Below, in pieces: positions 53,596-62,456 of a DNA stretch of 64,000 nucleotides. Below the pieces are notes generated by a model. The model made no database searches. It was not told where the DNA came from and worked only from the letters and a program-made list of their open reading frames with translations. The position numbers were made by a program, and so were the translations under genes. How positions within the stretch are numbered: the stretch's first letter is position 1; the number at the start of each line of letters is the position of its first letter. The stretch comes from Peribacillus huizhouensis (lineage in GTDB: Bacteria > Bacillota > Bacilli > Bacillales > DSM-1321): positions 62,001 to 126,000 of the forward strand of contig NZ_JACJHX010000012.1 in assembly GCF_014138605.1 (NCBI RefSeq), written 5' to 3'.

Positions 53596-53722
53596 TTATC
53601 CACATTACCCACAAACTTATCCAATAATTACGTAAAAAGGAAGTGGATAACTCTTTGTGCTTTTCGATAGTTGTTTAAATAATCAGAATTTTTATTCACA
53701 GTATCCACAAAGTTGTGGATAA
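53596..53722. promoter_or_regulatory. Cluster of DnaA-box-like 9-mers
   Basis: Seven sites in 127 bp: TTATCCACA at 53596 (exact), TTACCCACA at 53605, TTATCCAAT at 53617, TTATCCACT on the minus strand (53642-53650), TTATTCACA at 53692 (fits TTWTNCACA), GTATCCACA at 53701 and an exact TTATCCACA on the minus strand (53714-53722). Several are spaced 9-12 bp apart. The cluster lies between cdaS and the DUF3189 gene, both leftward, far from any visible dnaA or origin. Confidence 0.7.
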
Positions 53723-53761
53723 CTTTTCCTATATATACCAGTTTTGGAGTGGTATAACTCA

Positions 53762-54268
53762 TTAGCTAAAACTTTTATTTTCTAAAATAACAGTCTTAGT
53801 TTTTGCTAAATGTCCTGCTTGTTTCGTGTAATTTACCAATTGAATAATATTAGGATAGCATTGCTTTGCTCCTAAGACTAATAATGGGACACCGATACGA
53901 TCTATTTTTAGTCGCCTGGAAAATAGCCCTCCCATTGTCATCGCAAATGGTACGGTATGGGAAGTGTTGGAAAAAATAATTTTTTCATCTCCCTGATATA
54001 CATCCTGCAATATTTCACCTAAGTTTTTTAGTGCTGGGACGACAAGCTTATCATTCTTTCGGCCCAGGGTATAGACAGAATTATCCTCTTCATCTACCCC
54101 ATGAAAAATGATTCTGCCCATATCGCGGTTTGTTAATTTATTAAAAAAATCAACATTTAGTATTTCTGCTTTTGTTAATGTTCGATCAGTAGGTAATTTG
54201 TTTAAATGATACGCTGCCGCAAGTGCTGTACTATGTGTGCCGGCATAATCATTATAGATAAATATCAT
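53762..54268 (-). CDS. DUF3189 family protein
   Basis: A 168-residue soluble protein with the DUF3189 start IFIYNDYAGTHSTALAAAYHL (conserved Tyr-Asp and Gly-Thr-His) and an FSNTSHTVPFAM segment. Function unknown; members are common in spore formers. ATG at 54268 follows AAGGGTGAAATC; the frame extends 6 codons more. It may be co-transcribed with the small gene and the glutamate-synthase-like gene upstream. Confidence 0.8.
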   Translation of the reverse strand: MIFIYNDYAGTHSTALAAAYHLNKLPTDRTLTKAEILNVDFFNKLTNRDMGRIIFHGVDEEDNSVYTLGRKNDKLVVPALKNLGEILQDVYQGDEKIIFSNTSHTVPFAMTMGGLFSRRLKIDRIGVPLLVLGAKQCYPNIIQLVNYTKQAGHLAKTKTVILENKSFS

Positions 54269-54282
54269 GATTTCACCCTTTT

Positions 54283-54417
54283 TCAAAACTTCGATATCTT
54301 GTTAGTATCTCCAATAATAATTGCTCTATCCAAAATGACTAAGGGCTTATTGGCAGCGAGGCATTGTCCAATTCGCAATAGAAAATCACTTCGTGTACTA
54401 TCTTGTTTATTACTCAT
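54283..54417 (-). CDS. Small hypothetical protein, 44 residues
   Basis: An open frame beginning MSNKQDSTRSDFLLR and ending DTNKISKF. It starts 3 bases after the stop of the YerD-like gene and ends 15 bases before the DUF3189 start, so it would fill the gap in a leftward operon. The ribosome site is weak (AATAAGTAAGT), so translation could rest on coupling. Not recognised; reality uncertain. Confidence 0.4.
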   Translation of the reverse strand: MSNKQDSTRSDFLLRIGQCLAANKPLVILDRAIIIGDTNKISKF

Positions 54418-54419
54418 AC

Positions 54420-55832
54420 TTACTTATTTTCTTGTTTGCCTTTCCAAGGTTCAAAGGAAAATGGAATGCCAATCATTTTAGCCGTTAGTTCGTCATAAGA
54501 TACGATATCGTTTTTAGACAACTCTTGTAAAGAGCGTTTTCCCATTGCTCTTAGTGCGATTTTCATTTCTTCTACACTCGCTGTTAAGAATTTTTCTGCA
54601 GCTTTTACTCCTTCATCTACATTAAATTTGTCCTTGAATTTTCCTTGATTCCAAACAATTTGTGTAGGCGGTTCAAATGGAAGTGCCTTCAATGTTTGAC
54701 TGTGCGCAACAGTAAATAATAAAGAAGAGCCTAAATATACTGCATCAGCACCAAGTGCAAGTACTTTTAAAAAATGACCTGGTACTAAAAGCCCTCCTGA
54801 AATAATTAAACTTATTTGTCCTTTCATGTTTCTTTTTTCTAAATGATTGGCAGCCCGGACAACTGCATGTAATGATGGTATACCGAAGTCGTCTGATAAG
54901 ATAGGTGGGGCGCCGTGTGTGGCTGCTTGTCCTCCATCAATCGCAATATAATCAACACCAATCTCAATTAAATGATCAATATCTTCTTCAATTTTTCCAC
55001 CTGCACCGATTTTTACACCAATTGGAACACCACCTGTTATGTCACGAAGTTCCAACACAAGTTCTTTTAAATCTGCTAATGTTTGATTTTCAAAAAAATG
55101 TTCATAAATGACTCCGTCCTCATTTTCTTTAAGTCCCATAATTTCACGAGCGCGGCCTGTTAAATTTTTGGGAGATATTTTCCCACCCATCCCGAACAAT
55201 GCACCTTGCCCAAGTTTAATTTCAATCATGTCAGCACGCTGAATAAGTTCTTCTTCTTTGGACCATTCTGTTTTGGAAAATTGCAAAATATATTTTCCTG
55301 CAGTATCTAATTCTTCAGGTAAGATGCCTCCTTCTCCAGAGTTAATCGCAGTTCCTACATTTTTAGCTGCTCCTGCTAACGCTAGTCTTACTTGTTCACT
55401 TAGAGCGATTCCATAAGCCATGCCGCTGATCATGAGTGGGATTTTTATCTTTAGCGGTTTTTTTGCTTTTGGACCAATGGTTATACTCACATCAACTTCT
55501 TCTTTACCATCAATAGGAAACGGTGTCGTTTGTGCAGGAATAAAGGTAATTGGATCTAAATGGGGCCATTTTTTTGAAGAACCTAATGGGCGGTGAAGAA
55601 GATCGCCTGTTTGTGCACGTAAGCTATTTTCAAGCACATTTTGAAAACCCATATGGCGAATACCAGGCATCAACTCGATAATATTTTCTTGATAACTATC
55701 GGTTAAAATGATTTTCCCCGTCTTCTTCACAATTTGTTTTATGATCCATCGCCAACCAATGAGCATGACTAAAATGAAAACAAATATTACGGCTATCATT
55801 GCAAAAGTAAAATAGAATAAAAGGTTCGACAT
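54420..55832 (-). CDS. FMN-binding glutamate-synthase-like protein (YerD-type)
   Basis: A 470-residue protein: N-terminal membrane helix (about 5-28), then a GltS/FMN-binding barrel domain like the central part of glutamate synthase (GISGMAYG-like start at ISGMAYGIAL, VKIGAGGKIEEDIDHLIEIG, IDGGQAATHGAPPIL, ALGADAVYLGSSLLFTVAHS). It lacks the amidotransferase and GXGXG domains, so it cannot be a complete glutamate synthase. B. subtilis YerD is similar. Confidence 0.88.
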   Translation of the reverse strand: MSNLLFYFTFAMIAVIFVFILVMLIGWRWIIKQIVKKTGKIILTDSYQENIIELMPGIRHMGFQNVLENSLRAQTGDLLHRPLGSSKKWPHLDPITFIPAQTTPFPIDGKEEVDVSITIGPKAKKPLKIKIPLMISGMAYGIALSEQVRLALAGAAKNVGTAINSGEGGILPEELDTAGKYILQFSKTEWSKEEELIQRADMIEIKLGQGALFGMGGKISPKNLTGRAREIMGLKENEDGVIYEHFFENQTLADLKELVLELRDITGGVPIGVKIGAGGKIEEDIDHLIEIGVDYIAIDGGQAATHGAPPILSDDFGIPSLHAVVRAANHLEKRNMKGQISLIISGGLLVPGHFLKVLALGADAVYLGSSLLFTVAHSQTLKALPFEPPTQIVWNQGKFKDKFNVDEGVKAAEKFLTASVEEMKIALRAMGKRSLQELSKNDIVSYDELTAKMIGIPFSFEPWKGKQENK

Positions 55833-55954
55833 ATCAATTCTCCACGATCAACTTAAATTTTATATACCATAATAAACATCATATCCTTATACAGGGAAAT
55901 TATGTATTGTAGTGAGAGCTAATATTCTGATACGAATTTTTTCTCTTTTAAAAA

Positions 55955-56175
55955 GGGCTGTTTTCGCATACTTTGTTGCTTTTCAATTATTATTACACTA
56001 ACAAACTCTTTGCAGGTACTTGCTTTCCGGGCGGCCTAAAAAAGCCTTCTCAGTGCTTTGCACTTGTGGGGTCTCCCTCAACACGCTTTTCTAAGCAGGA
56101 GTCTCGCATATCCGTTCCAATCAACATCTGCTCGAATTTGTTTTTGCTTATAAAAATAATCTTTACGAAAGAGCC
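55955..56175 (+). mobile_element. Family A MITE, copy A4, with 8-bp target duplication
   Basis: Left end GGGCTGTTTTCGCATACTTT, right end (read inward) GGCTCTTTCGTAAAG. Perfect flanking repeats TTTAAAAA (55947-55954 and 56176-56183). It lies upstream of the ger cluster. Confidence 0.82.
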
Positions 56176-56282
56176 TTTAAAAATTTGTTTACACCAATTT
56201 TAGGATTACTTGTATAGAATCCCCTAAATGTAGAATTATAGAAAATAGGAGATAGGGTCACCAGAAAAAGAGGGGGATCAAC

Positions 56283-57860
56283 TTGATTCGTAATGTGAGT
56301 AGATTAGTAAGGAAAACTAAAGAAAAGAAACCTCATGTACAAAAGAATCACGACGATTCTAAACCACAGGATACCCTTCATAAAAATTATTATCAAAATG
56401 TCGAGACATTTCGCTCCGTTTACAATAATTGTTCTGATGTCATGTTCCGTCCGTTCTTACTTTTCGGAAAAACGAAAGCAACAATTATTTATATTAAGGG
56501 TCTTACAAATATTGAAGGTATTGAAGAATTTGTCCTTTCTCCACTCATGAATGAACCAAATAATGTGCCAAGTTCAATAAACGAGTTTCTTGAGAATAAA
56601 ATGCCCGTTTCTACAGTAATAAGAGTGAATATGCTGGCGGATTGCATCGAATCAATCTCTTCTGGGAATCCGATTCTTCTCATTGAAGGGGAGAGTGCGG
56701 GGTTTTCCTTAGGATTGGCCAAATGGGAAAAACGGGGGATTGAAGAACCGATTGCAGAAGGGGGAATCAGGGGGTCTCGAGAGGGATTTAATGAATCTTT
56801 AGAGATCAATACGTCTCAATTACGACGTATTATTAAAAGCCCTGCTCTTAAAATCCAATCAATGAAAATCGGGAATTATACGAAGACGACAGTTGCTGTA
56901 GCGTATATCGATGGACTTGTAGATCAAACATTAATTGAAGAGATAACGAATCGATTGAAGAAAATTGAAATAGACGGCATTTTAGAAAGTGGGTACATTG
57001 AGGAAATGATTGAGGACAATCCGTATTCACCATTCCCTCAGATTATGTCAACAGAACGGCCGGATATCGCCTGTGCTAATTTGTTGGAGGGGAGGGCCGT
57101 CATTATTGTAGAAGGTACTCCTTTTACTTTAATTGCACCCATATCCTTCTTTTCTTTGATTCAATCACATGAGGATTATTATCAACGCTTTATGGTGGGC
57201 ACCTTTATTAGATGGTTACGTTTTGTCTTTCTTGGAATTTCTCTTTTGCTTCCTTCACTTTATGTTGCTATTTTGACCTTCCATCATGAGGCAGTACCAA
57301 CATCGCTACTGCTTAGCATATCAGCGTCTCGAGAAGCGGTTCCTTTTCCTGCCATAGTAGAGGCGTTAATCATGGAGATTACGTTTGAGGCACTGAGAGA
57401 GGCTGGGGTTCGATTACCGAAGCAAATAGGCTCGGCTGTCAGCATTGTTGGAGCGCTTGTAATTGGCCAAGCGTCCGTTCAAGCAGGATTGGTTTCAGCA
57501 CCGATGGTCATTGTGGTCGCAATTACGGGAATTGCTTCTTTCATGATGCCTCGTTATGTTGCAGGAATTGCGTTGAGGATGCTGCGATTTCCGATGATCC
57601 TACTTGCAGGTACATTAGGATTGCTCGGCATTATGATGGGCGTTATCGCTATAGTCATTCACTTATGCAGTTTACGCTCTTTCGGAATTCCCTATTTATC
57701 ACCACTAGCACCATTAAAAGGCCGTGAGCTGAAAGATGTGTTATGGAGAGCTCCTTGGTGGATGATGGATACACGACCACGCCTCACTGGGGAATCTAAC
57801 TTATACCGTCAGGCCCCAGAACAGGCACCCAATCCCAAAAGGGGAAGTGAAACGGAGTAA
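56283..57860 (+). CDS. GerA-type germinant receptor A subunit
   Basis: A 525-residue protein: long hydrophilic N-terminal domain (about 1-300) and five or six C-terminal helices with PSLYVAILTFHHEAVPTSLL and REAVPFPAIVEALIME, typical of GerAA/GerKA. It forms the germinant receptor with the B and C subunits in the spore inner membrane. TTG start with AGAGGGGGATC upstream. Ligand unknown. First gene of the A-C-D-B cluster. Confidence 0.92.
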   Translation: MIRNVSRLVRKTKEKKPHVQKNHDDSKPQDTLHKNYYQNVETFRSVYNNCSDVMFRPFLLFGKTKATIIYIKGLTNIEGIEEFVLSPLMNEPNNVPSSINEFLENKMPVSTVIRVNMLADCIESISSGNPILLIEGESAGFSLGLAKWEKRGIEEPIAEGGIRGSREGFNESLEINTSQLRRIIKSPALKIQSMKIGNYTKTTVAVAYIDGLVDQTLIEEITNRLKKIEIDGILESGYIEEMIEDNPYSPFPQIMSTERPDIACANLLEGRAVIIVEGTPFTLIAPISFFSLIQSHEDYYQRFMVGTFIRWLRFVFLGISLLLPSLYVAILTFHHEAVPTSLLLSISASREAVPFPAIVEALIMEITFEALREAGVRLPKQIGSAVSIVGALVIGQASVQAGLVSAPMVIVVAITGIASFMMPRYVAGIALRMLRFPMILLAGTLGLLGIMMGVIAIVIHLCSLRSFGIPYLSPLAPLKGRELKDVLWRAPWWMMDTRPRLTGESNLYRQAPEQAPNPKRGSETE

Positions 57861-57908
57861 AAGTTGGAGTCGGGTTAAAAATTGGAGAAAGGAAAGGGGC
57901 GTCTCTTC

Positions 57909-59099
57909 ATGAAGAACATCCTTCTTTTGATCTTAATATGCGGTGTAACCTTAATAGTAAGCGGTTGCTGGGATCGAGTGGAAGTTAATGATTTGGCCAT
58001 TGTTACAGCTGCAGCCATCGATAAAAAAGATGACAATCAAATCGAACTATCTCTACAAGTGTTTATCCCTAAAGCATTAAGTGGAGGAGGCAGTGAAGGA
58101 GGGGGAGGTATGAGCGGAGGAGGAGCTGTTACAATGGTGGCTTCTCATAAAGGATCAAATATTTCAGATGCATTGTCCAAGCTTCAAAGTGAGTTTCCAC
58201 GCAGAGTTTTTTGGGGACATTGTAAAGTGTTTATATTCGGCGAAAAGTTAGCAAAGGCAGGAATCCAAGAACATTTGGATTTTTTGCTCCGTCATCCGCA
58301 GCCAAGAGAGAGAGCGTATGTGTATGTCAGTGAAGGGAAAGCAAAGCCTATTCTCGAATTACTTGCTCCCCTTGAACGCTATTCGGCGGAAGGACTTCGG
58401 GAACTTTCTGATTTACATATCGGAATGAAGGTAACATTACAGGATTTAGATGAAAAGTTAATCGGTATTGTTCAAGCAGCCGCACTTCCAATAGTCGATA
58501 TCCACCCCCCAGGGAAGGGGCAAGAGAAATTACAAGGAGAGCCTTACATTGCCGGAACAGCAGTGTTTAAAAAAGATAAAATGATAGGTAATCTGACGGA
58601 AAAAGAAACAAGAGGAATATTGTGGATAAGAAATGAAATAGAGGCATATACAGTTACCTTTAAACCAGGTGCTGAAAAAGGGGAGATATCAATAAATCCC
58701 ATTAAGGCTTCTGTAAAGTTGGTTCCTGAAATTCGAAATAAGAAATGGATAATGGTTGTGAAGATTGATACAGAAGGAACTATAATCCAGAATGGAACGA
58801 ATCTGAACCTTTCAAGTCCAAAATCAATAAAGGTTGTAGAAAAAGCGTTTGAAAAAGAAATAGAAAAGCGTATTGAACTAGCTTTTCAACAAACACAACA
58901 AGAGTTGAAAACCGATATTCTAGGTTTCGGTGAAGAGTTCTCACGTAAATATCCTGATAAATGGAAAAAAAACAAAGGTCGCTGGAATGAGATATTCCCC
59001 GAGATAGAATTAGAAACAGAAATAAAGGCTCATATTCGTAGACAGGGCTATATAACCAAACCAGGTGGAATGCCTGAAAAAGAGGTGAAAGAACAATGA
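57909..59099 (+). CDS. GerC-type germinant receptor C subunit (lipoprotein)
   Basis: A 396-residue lipoprotein: signal and lipobox IVSGC (Cys about 20), then WDRVEVNDLAIVTAAAID, the usual start of the GerAC fold. A Gly/Ser-rich patch (SGGGSEGGGGMSGGGA) at about 58-73 is unusual. ATG at 57909 chosen because it opens the signal peptide; a TTG 9 codons earlier is possible. It overlaps the D gene by 4 bp. Confidence 0.9.
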   Translation: MKNILLLILICGVTLIVSGCWDRVEVNDLAIVTAAAIDKKDDNQIELSLQVFIPKALSGGGSEGGGGMSGGGAVTMVASHKGSNISDALSKLQSEFPRRVFWGHCKVFIFGEKLAKAGIQEHLDFLLRHPQPRERAYVYVSEGKAKPILELLAPLERYSAEGLRELSDLHIGMKVTLQDLDEKLIGIVQAAALPIVDIHPPGKGQEKLQGEPYIAGTAVFKKDKMIGNLTEKETRGILWIRNEIEAYTVTFKPGAEKGEISINPIKASVKLVPEIRNKKWIMVVKIDTEGTIIQNGTNLNLSSPKSIKVVEKAFEKEIEKRIELAFQQTQQELKTDILGFGEEFSRKYPDKWKKNKGRWNEIFPEIELETEIKAHIRRQGYITKPGGMPEKEVKEQ

Positions 59100-59317
59100 G
59101 ATGGGGAGTTTTTGTAAGTACAACGATCATCGTGGTACTTATCATTTTGTATGAATGGCCGAAAATGAAACAAAACCCTAAAAAAGACAAAGTGGCTTTT
59201 TTTACATTGCTCCTCATCGGCTTGGTGCTATCCATGTTCGATCTATCCCATATGGCAGGACCGACTACATGGCTTGAAACGCTTTTCAAGCCGTTTGGCG
59301 AGTTTATGGAAAAGTAA
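59096..59317 (+). CDS. GerD-type small receptor subunit (GerXD)
   Basis: A 73-residue protein with two membrane helices (about 4-19 and 36-48), matching the small D subunits seen in some ger operons (for example the gerK/gerU loci). In the family they modulate receptor sensitivity. The start overlaps the C gene stop (ATGA). Confidence 0.82.
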   Translation: MRWGVFVSTTIIVVLIILYEWPKMKQNPKKDKVAFFTLLLIGLVLSMFDLSHMAGPTTWLETLFKPFGEFMEK

Positions 59318-59372
59318 TTGTATCAGTGGAGGCATCTTATTTTTTTATACTATCAAAGGAGGGAGGAAGACG

Positions 59373-60467
59373 ATGGAGAAAGGTAAAATTTCTGCGCTTC
59401 AGATGGCAATTATGATGTATCCAACGATTGTCGCTACTGCTATTCTTGGCGTGCCGAGCATTACAGCAAAATATGCCCAAAATGATTTATGGCTGGCCCC
59501 CATTTTCGCATCCTTCATTGGGTATGTGACGGTGTATATCGCCTATAAACTGCATAAACTTTACCCAAAACAATCGGTTATTCAATTTAGTGAATATATC
59601 ATAGGTAGATTCCTAGGGAAAATTCTTGGTTTTTTATATTTATTTTTTTATATCCAGGTCACGGGAGAAATTATTAGAGAGTACGCGGAATTTATTGTCG
59701 ATTCGTTTCTAGTTCGTACCCCAATTAGTGTTATCATGGCATCGATGGCATTCTTATGTGCTTTTATAGTATACGGAGGTATAGAAGTAATAGCGAGAGC
59801 AGCTCAATTGTTTTTTCCTCTTTTTGTCTTCCCGATTCTCATCTTAATCATTTTAGTATTGCCTGATTTTGAATTTAAGAATATATTCCCGATATTGGCG
59901 GATGGAATTTGGCCTCCAATGAAGGGGGCGATTGTGCCAGGTGGATGGTTCACGGAATTTTTTATGATCATTTTTCTCCTGCCTTTTATAAAAGATAGAA
60001 AAAAAGGTATGAAATATGGAATGATAACGGCATTTGCCGTAATGATGACGTTGGTTGTGGTGAATTTGGTCGTCCTATTTGTATTCGGTCCAGCAACAGC
60101 CTCAAAAGTGTATCCTCTGATGAACGTAGCACGATACATCAGTATCGCAGAATTTTTTGAACATTTTGAGTCTGTCGTCATGGCTATTTGGATAGTAGGA
60201 ACGTTTATCAAAATATCAGTGTTTTATTATGTGACTGCATTAAGTACTGCACAATGGCTAAATCTTTCGGACTATCGTCCTATTGTATGGCCGATAGGGA
60301 TTCTGTTAGTAGTATTCTGCTTTTGGTCAATTCCTAATACATTGGAAATAGAGCGTTTTAATATCGGGGTCTTCCCCCTATACGGATTTATCGTTCAAAC
60401 GATTATTCCGTTGTTATTGGTGGTGATGGCAGTTTTCCGGAAAAGAAAAAGTAAAGAAACCGTATGA
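59373..60467 (+). CDS. GerB-type germinant receptor B subunit, copy 1
   Basis: A 364-residue, ten-helix protein of the GerAB/APC superfamily (KISALQMAIMMYPTIVATAI; later PPMKGAIVPGGWFTEFFMII). B subunits bind the germinant. ATG at 59373 follows AAAGGAGGGAGG; the frame is open farther up but overlaps the D gene. A near-identical copy lies at 61.1 kb. Confidence 0.92.
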   Translation: MEKGKISALQMAIMMYPTIVATAILGVPSITAKYAQNDLWLAPIFASFIGYVTVYIAYKLHKLYPKQSVIQFSEYIIGRFLGKILGFLYLFFYIQVTGEIIREYAEFIVDSFLVRTPISVIMASMAFLCAFIVYGGIEVIARAAQLFFPLFVFPILILIILVLPDFEFKNIFPILADGIWPPMKGAIVPGGWFTEFFMIIFLLPFIKDRKKGMKYGMITAFAVMMTLVVVNLVVLFVFGPATASKVYPLMNVARYISIAEFFEHFESVVMAIWIVGTFIKISVFYYVTALSTAQWLNLSDYRPIVWPIGILLVVFCFWSIPNTLEIERFNIGVFPLYGFIVQTIIPLLLVVMAVFRKRKSKETV

Positions 60468-60499
60468 CATAGTAGATATATTTAATTTAAAAATAAAAA

Positions 60500-60802
60500 A
60501 TTGTTTGGAAAAAGAGTATAAAAAAGCATGTCAAGTTGACCGAATGCAAGATGATATGAAAGCTGACTATTTAGGAGCGGTGAAGGCTTAAATCGAAAAA
60601 GTGTACAATCATTAAGGCTCATGTTTGTAGACAGGGCTATATAAAAATCGGTGAATTGTTAGCAGAAATAAAGCAATTTTTACACTGCGTTCATCAACTG
60701 GATACGATCCATATTCGATCTCGAAAGAATGTCCGACCCACTTCATGGATAGACATTCTTTTAACCACCTTTTGGGTTTTTGGAAAAGTAATTGTATTAG
60801 TA
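60500..60802 (+). pseudogene. Decayed copies of the GerC 3' end and GerD
   Basis: TTGGAAAAAGAGTATAAAAA and AGACAGGGCTATATAAAAA resemble the gerC 3' region (59038-59060 holds AGACAGGGCTATATAACCAA). Then GTCCGACCCACTTCATGGAT and TTTTTGGAAAAGTAATTGTA match the gerD end (GGACCGACTACATGGCTTGA and GGAAAAGTAATTGTATCAGT). Frames are broken throughout. They sit in the same order as in the intact cluster, so a C-D-B block was duplicated in tandem and only B survived. Confidence 0.75.
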
Positions 60803-60834
60803 AATGGCATGATTTCGCTTATATATTATTATAA

Positions 60835-61053
60835 GGCTGTTTTCACATACTTTGTTGCTTTTCAATCATTTTTACACTAATAACCCGGGTTGATTTCCGT
60901 TGTAGAGGCGGTCTCAGAAGCCTCCTCAGTGCTTTGCACTTGCGGTGTCTCCCTCAACACGCTTTTCCCGCAGGAGTCTCGCACCTGTAACGAAGATCAA
61001 CATCTGTTCGAATTGGTTTCTTGCTAAAAACAACAATCTTTACGAAAAGAGCC
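60835..61053 (+). mobile_element. Family A MITE, copy A5, with 8-bp target duplication
   Basis: Left end GGCTGTTTTCACATACTTTG, right end (inward) GGCTCTTTTCGTAAAG. Perfect flanking repeats TATTATAA (60827-60834 and 61054-61061). It landed between the gerD remnant and the second gerB copy, just ahead of that gene's ribosome site, so it may affect expression of copy 2. Confidence 0.83.
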
Positions 61054-61075
61054 TATTATAAAAAGGAGGAAGAAG

Positions 61076-62176
61076 ATGGAGAAAGGTAAAATTTCAGCTC
61101 TTCAGATGGCAATCATAATGTATCCAACGATTGTAGCTTCTGCCATTCTTGGTGTGCCGAGCATTACTGCGAAATATGCTAAAACGGATTTATGGCTGTC
61201 CCCTATCTTCGCATCCTTCATCGGGTATGTGACGGTGTACATCGCCTATAAACTGCATAAACTTTATCCAAAACAAACGGTTATCCAATTTAGTGAACTT
61301 ATCATAGGTAGGTTTCTTGGGAAAATTCTTGGTTTATTATTTTTATTTTTTTATATCAAGTCCGCGGGAGAAATTCTTAGAGAGTACGCAGAATTTATTG
61401 TCGATTCGTTTCTAGTTCGTACCCCAATTATCGTTATCATGGTATTAATGGTATTCTTATGTGCTTATATTGTATACGGCGGTTTAGAAGTAATAGCGAG
61501 AGCAGCTCAAATATTTTTTCCTCTTTTTGTCTTCCCGCTTCTCATCTTAATCATTTTAGTATTACCTGATTTCCAATTTAAGAATATATTCCCAATATTA
61601 GGGGATGGAATTTGGCCTCCAATGAAGGGGGCGATAGTGCCAGGTGGATGGTTCACGGAATTTTTTATGATTATTTTTCTCTTACCTTTTTTAATGGATA
61701 AAAAAAGGGGAATGAAATATGGAATGATAACGGCATTTGCCGTAATGATGACGTTGGTTGTGGTGAATCTGGTCGTCCTATTTGTACTCGGTCCAGCAAC
61801 ATCCTCAAAGGTTTATCCGCTGATGAACGTAGCAAGATACATCAGTATCGCGGAATTTTTTGAACATTTTGAGTCTGTTGTCATGGCTATTTGGATAGTA
61901 GGAACGTTTATCAAAATATCAGTGTTTTATTATGTGGCTACTTTAGGCACTACACAATGGCTAAATCTTTCCGAATATCGTCCTATTGTATGGCCATTAG
62001 GGATTCTGTTAGTAGTATTCGGCTTTTGGTCGATACCTAATACAATGGAAATAGAACGTAATAGTGTTGGAGTCTTCCCGCTTTTGGGAGTAATCGTTCA
62101 AACAATTATTCCGCTGTTTTTGTTGGTGATAGCTGTCTTACGGAAAAGAAAACTTAAAAAAACTAAATCTAGCTGA
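61076..62176 (+). CDS. GerB-type germinant receptor B subunit, copy 2
   Basis: A 366-residue paralogue of the gene at 59.4 kb; most residues agree by eye and long DNA stretches are identical, so the duplication is recent. Differences gather in helix 1 (IIMYPTIVASAI), helix 4 (GLLFLFFYIKSAGEILREY) and the C-terminus. AAAGGAGGAAGAAG precedes the ATG. With an intact frame it could give the receptor a second specificity. Confidence 0.9.
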   Translation: MEKGKISALQMAIIMYPTIVASAILGVPSITAKYAKTDLWLSPIFASFIGYVTVYIAYKLHKLYPKQTVIQFSELIIGRFLGKILGLLFLFFYIKSAGEILREYAEFIVDSFLVRTPIIVIMVLMVFLCAYIVYGGLEVIARAAQIFFPLFVFPLLILIILVLPDFQFKNIFPILGDGIWPPMKGAIVPGGWFTEFFMIIFLLPFLMDKKRGMKYGMITAFAVMMTLVVVNLVVLFVLGPATSSKVYPLMNVARYISIAEFFEHFESVVMAIWIVGTFIKISVFYYVATLGTTQWLNLSEYRPIVWPLGILLVVFGFWSIPNTMEIERNSVGVFPLLGVIVQTIIPLFLLVIAVLRKRKLKKTKSS

Positions 62177-62456
62177 TTTTATACATCTAATGGTTGTTAG
62201 ATGGTGTGGAGTCTGAGTTTAGGTTCAGTTGTTAGAGGAAAGTTTTGAATTTAGATGCGCTCAATATACGAAGAACTTAAGATTAAGTATTATATTTTCG
62301 ATATGACACTATGGGACTCGAATTGAGCGCGATACGTATGTGATATTATTTTGCAATATATATCAATCAACTTATTGAAAAAAGGATGATTGTTACTACT
62401 TTGTGAACGTTATTGCAAAAGTGGATTGGAGGTAGTATGATGAAGATATAGAAAGT
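62177..62456. other. Intergenic region after the second gerB copy
   Basis: No gene and no strong hairpin seen in these 280 bases; the terminator of the ger cluster is not obvious. The promoter of doxX probably lies here or just to the right. Confidence 0.4.

Noticed and set aside
60656-60880. Open frame of 74 codons between the gerB copies
   Set aside because: It crosses the decayed gerD copy and the MITE and matches no protein.
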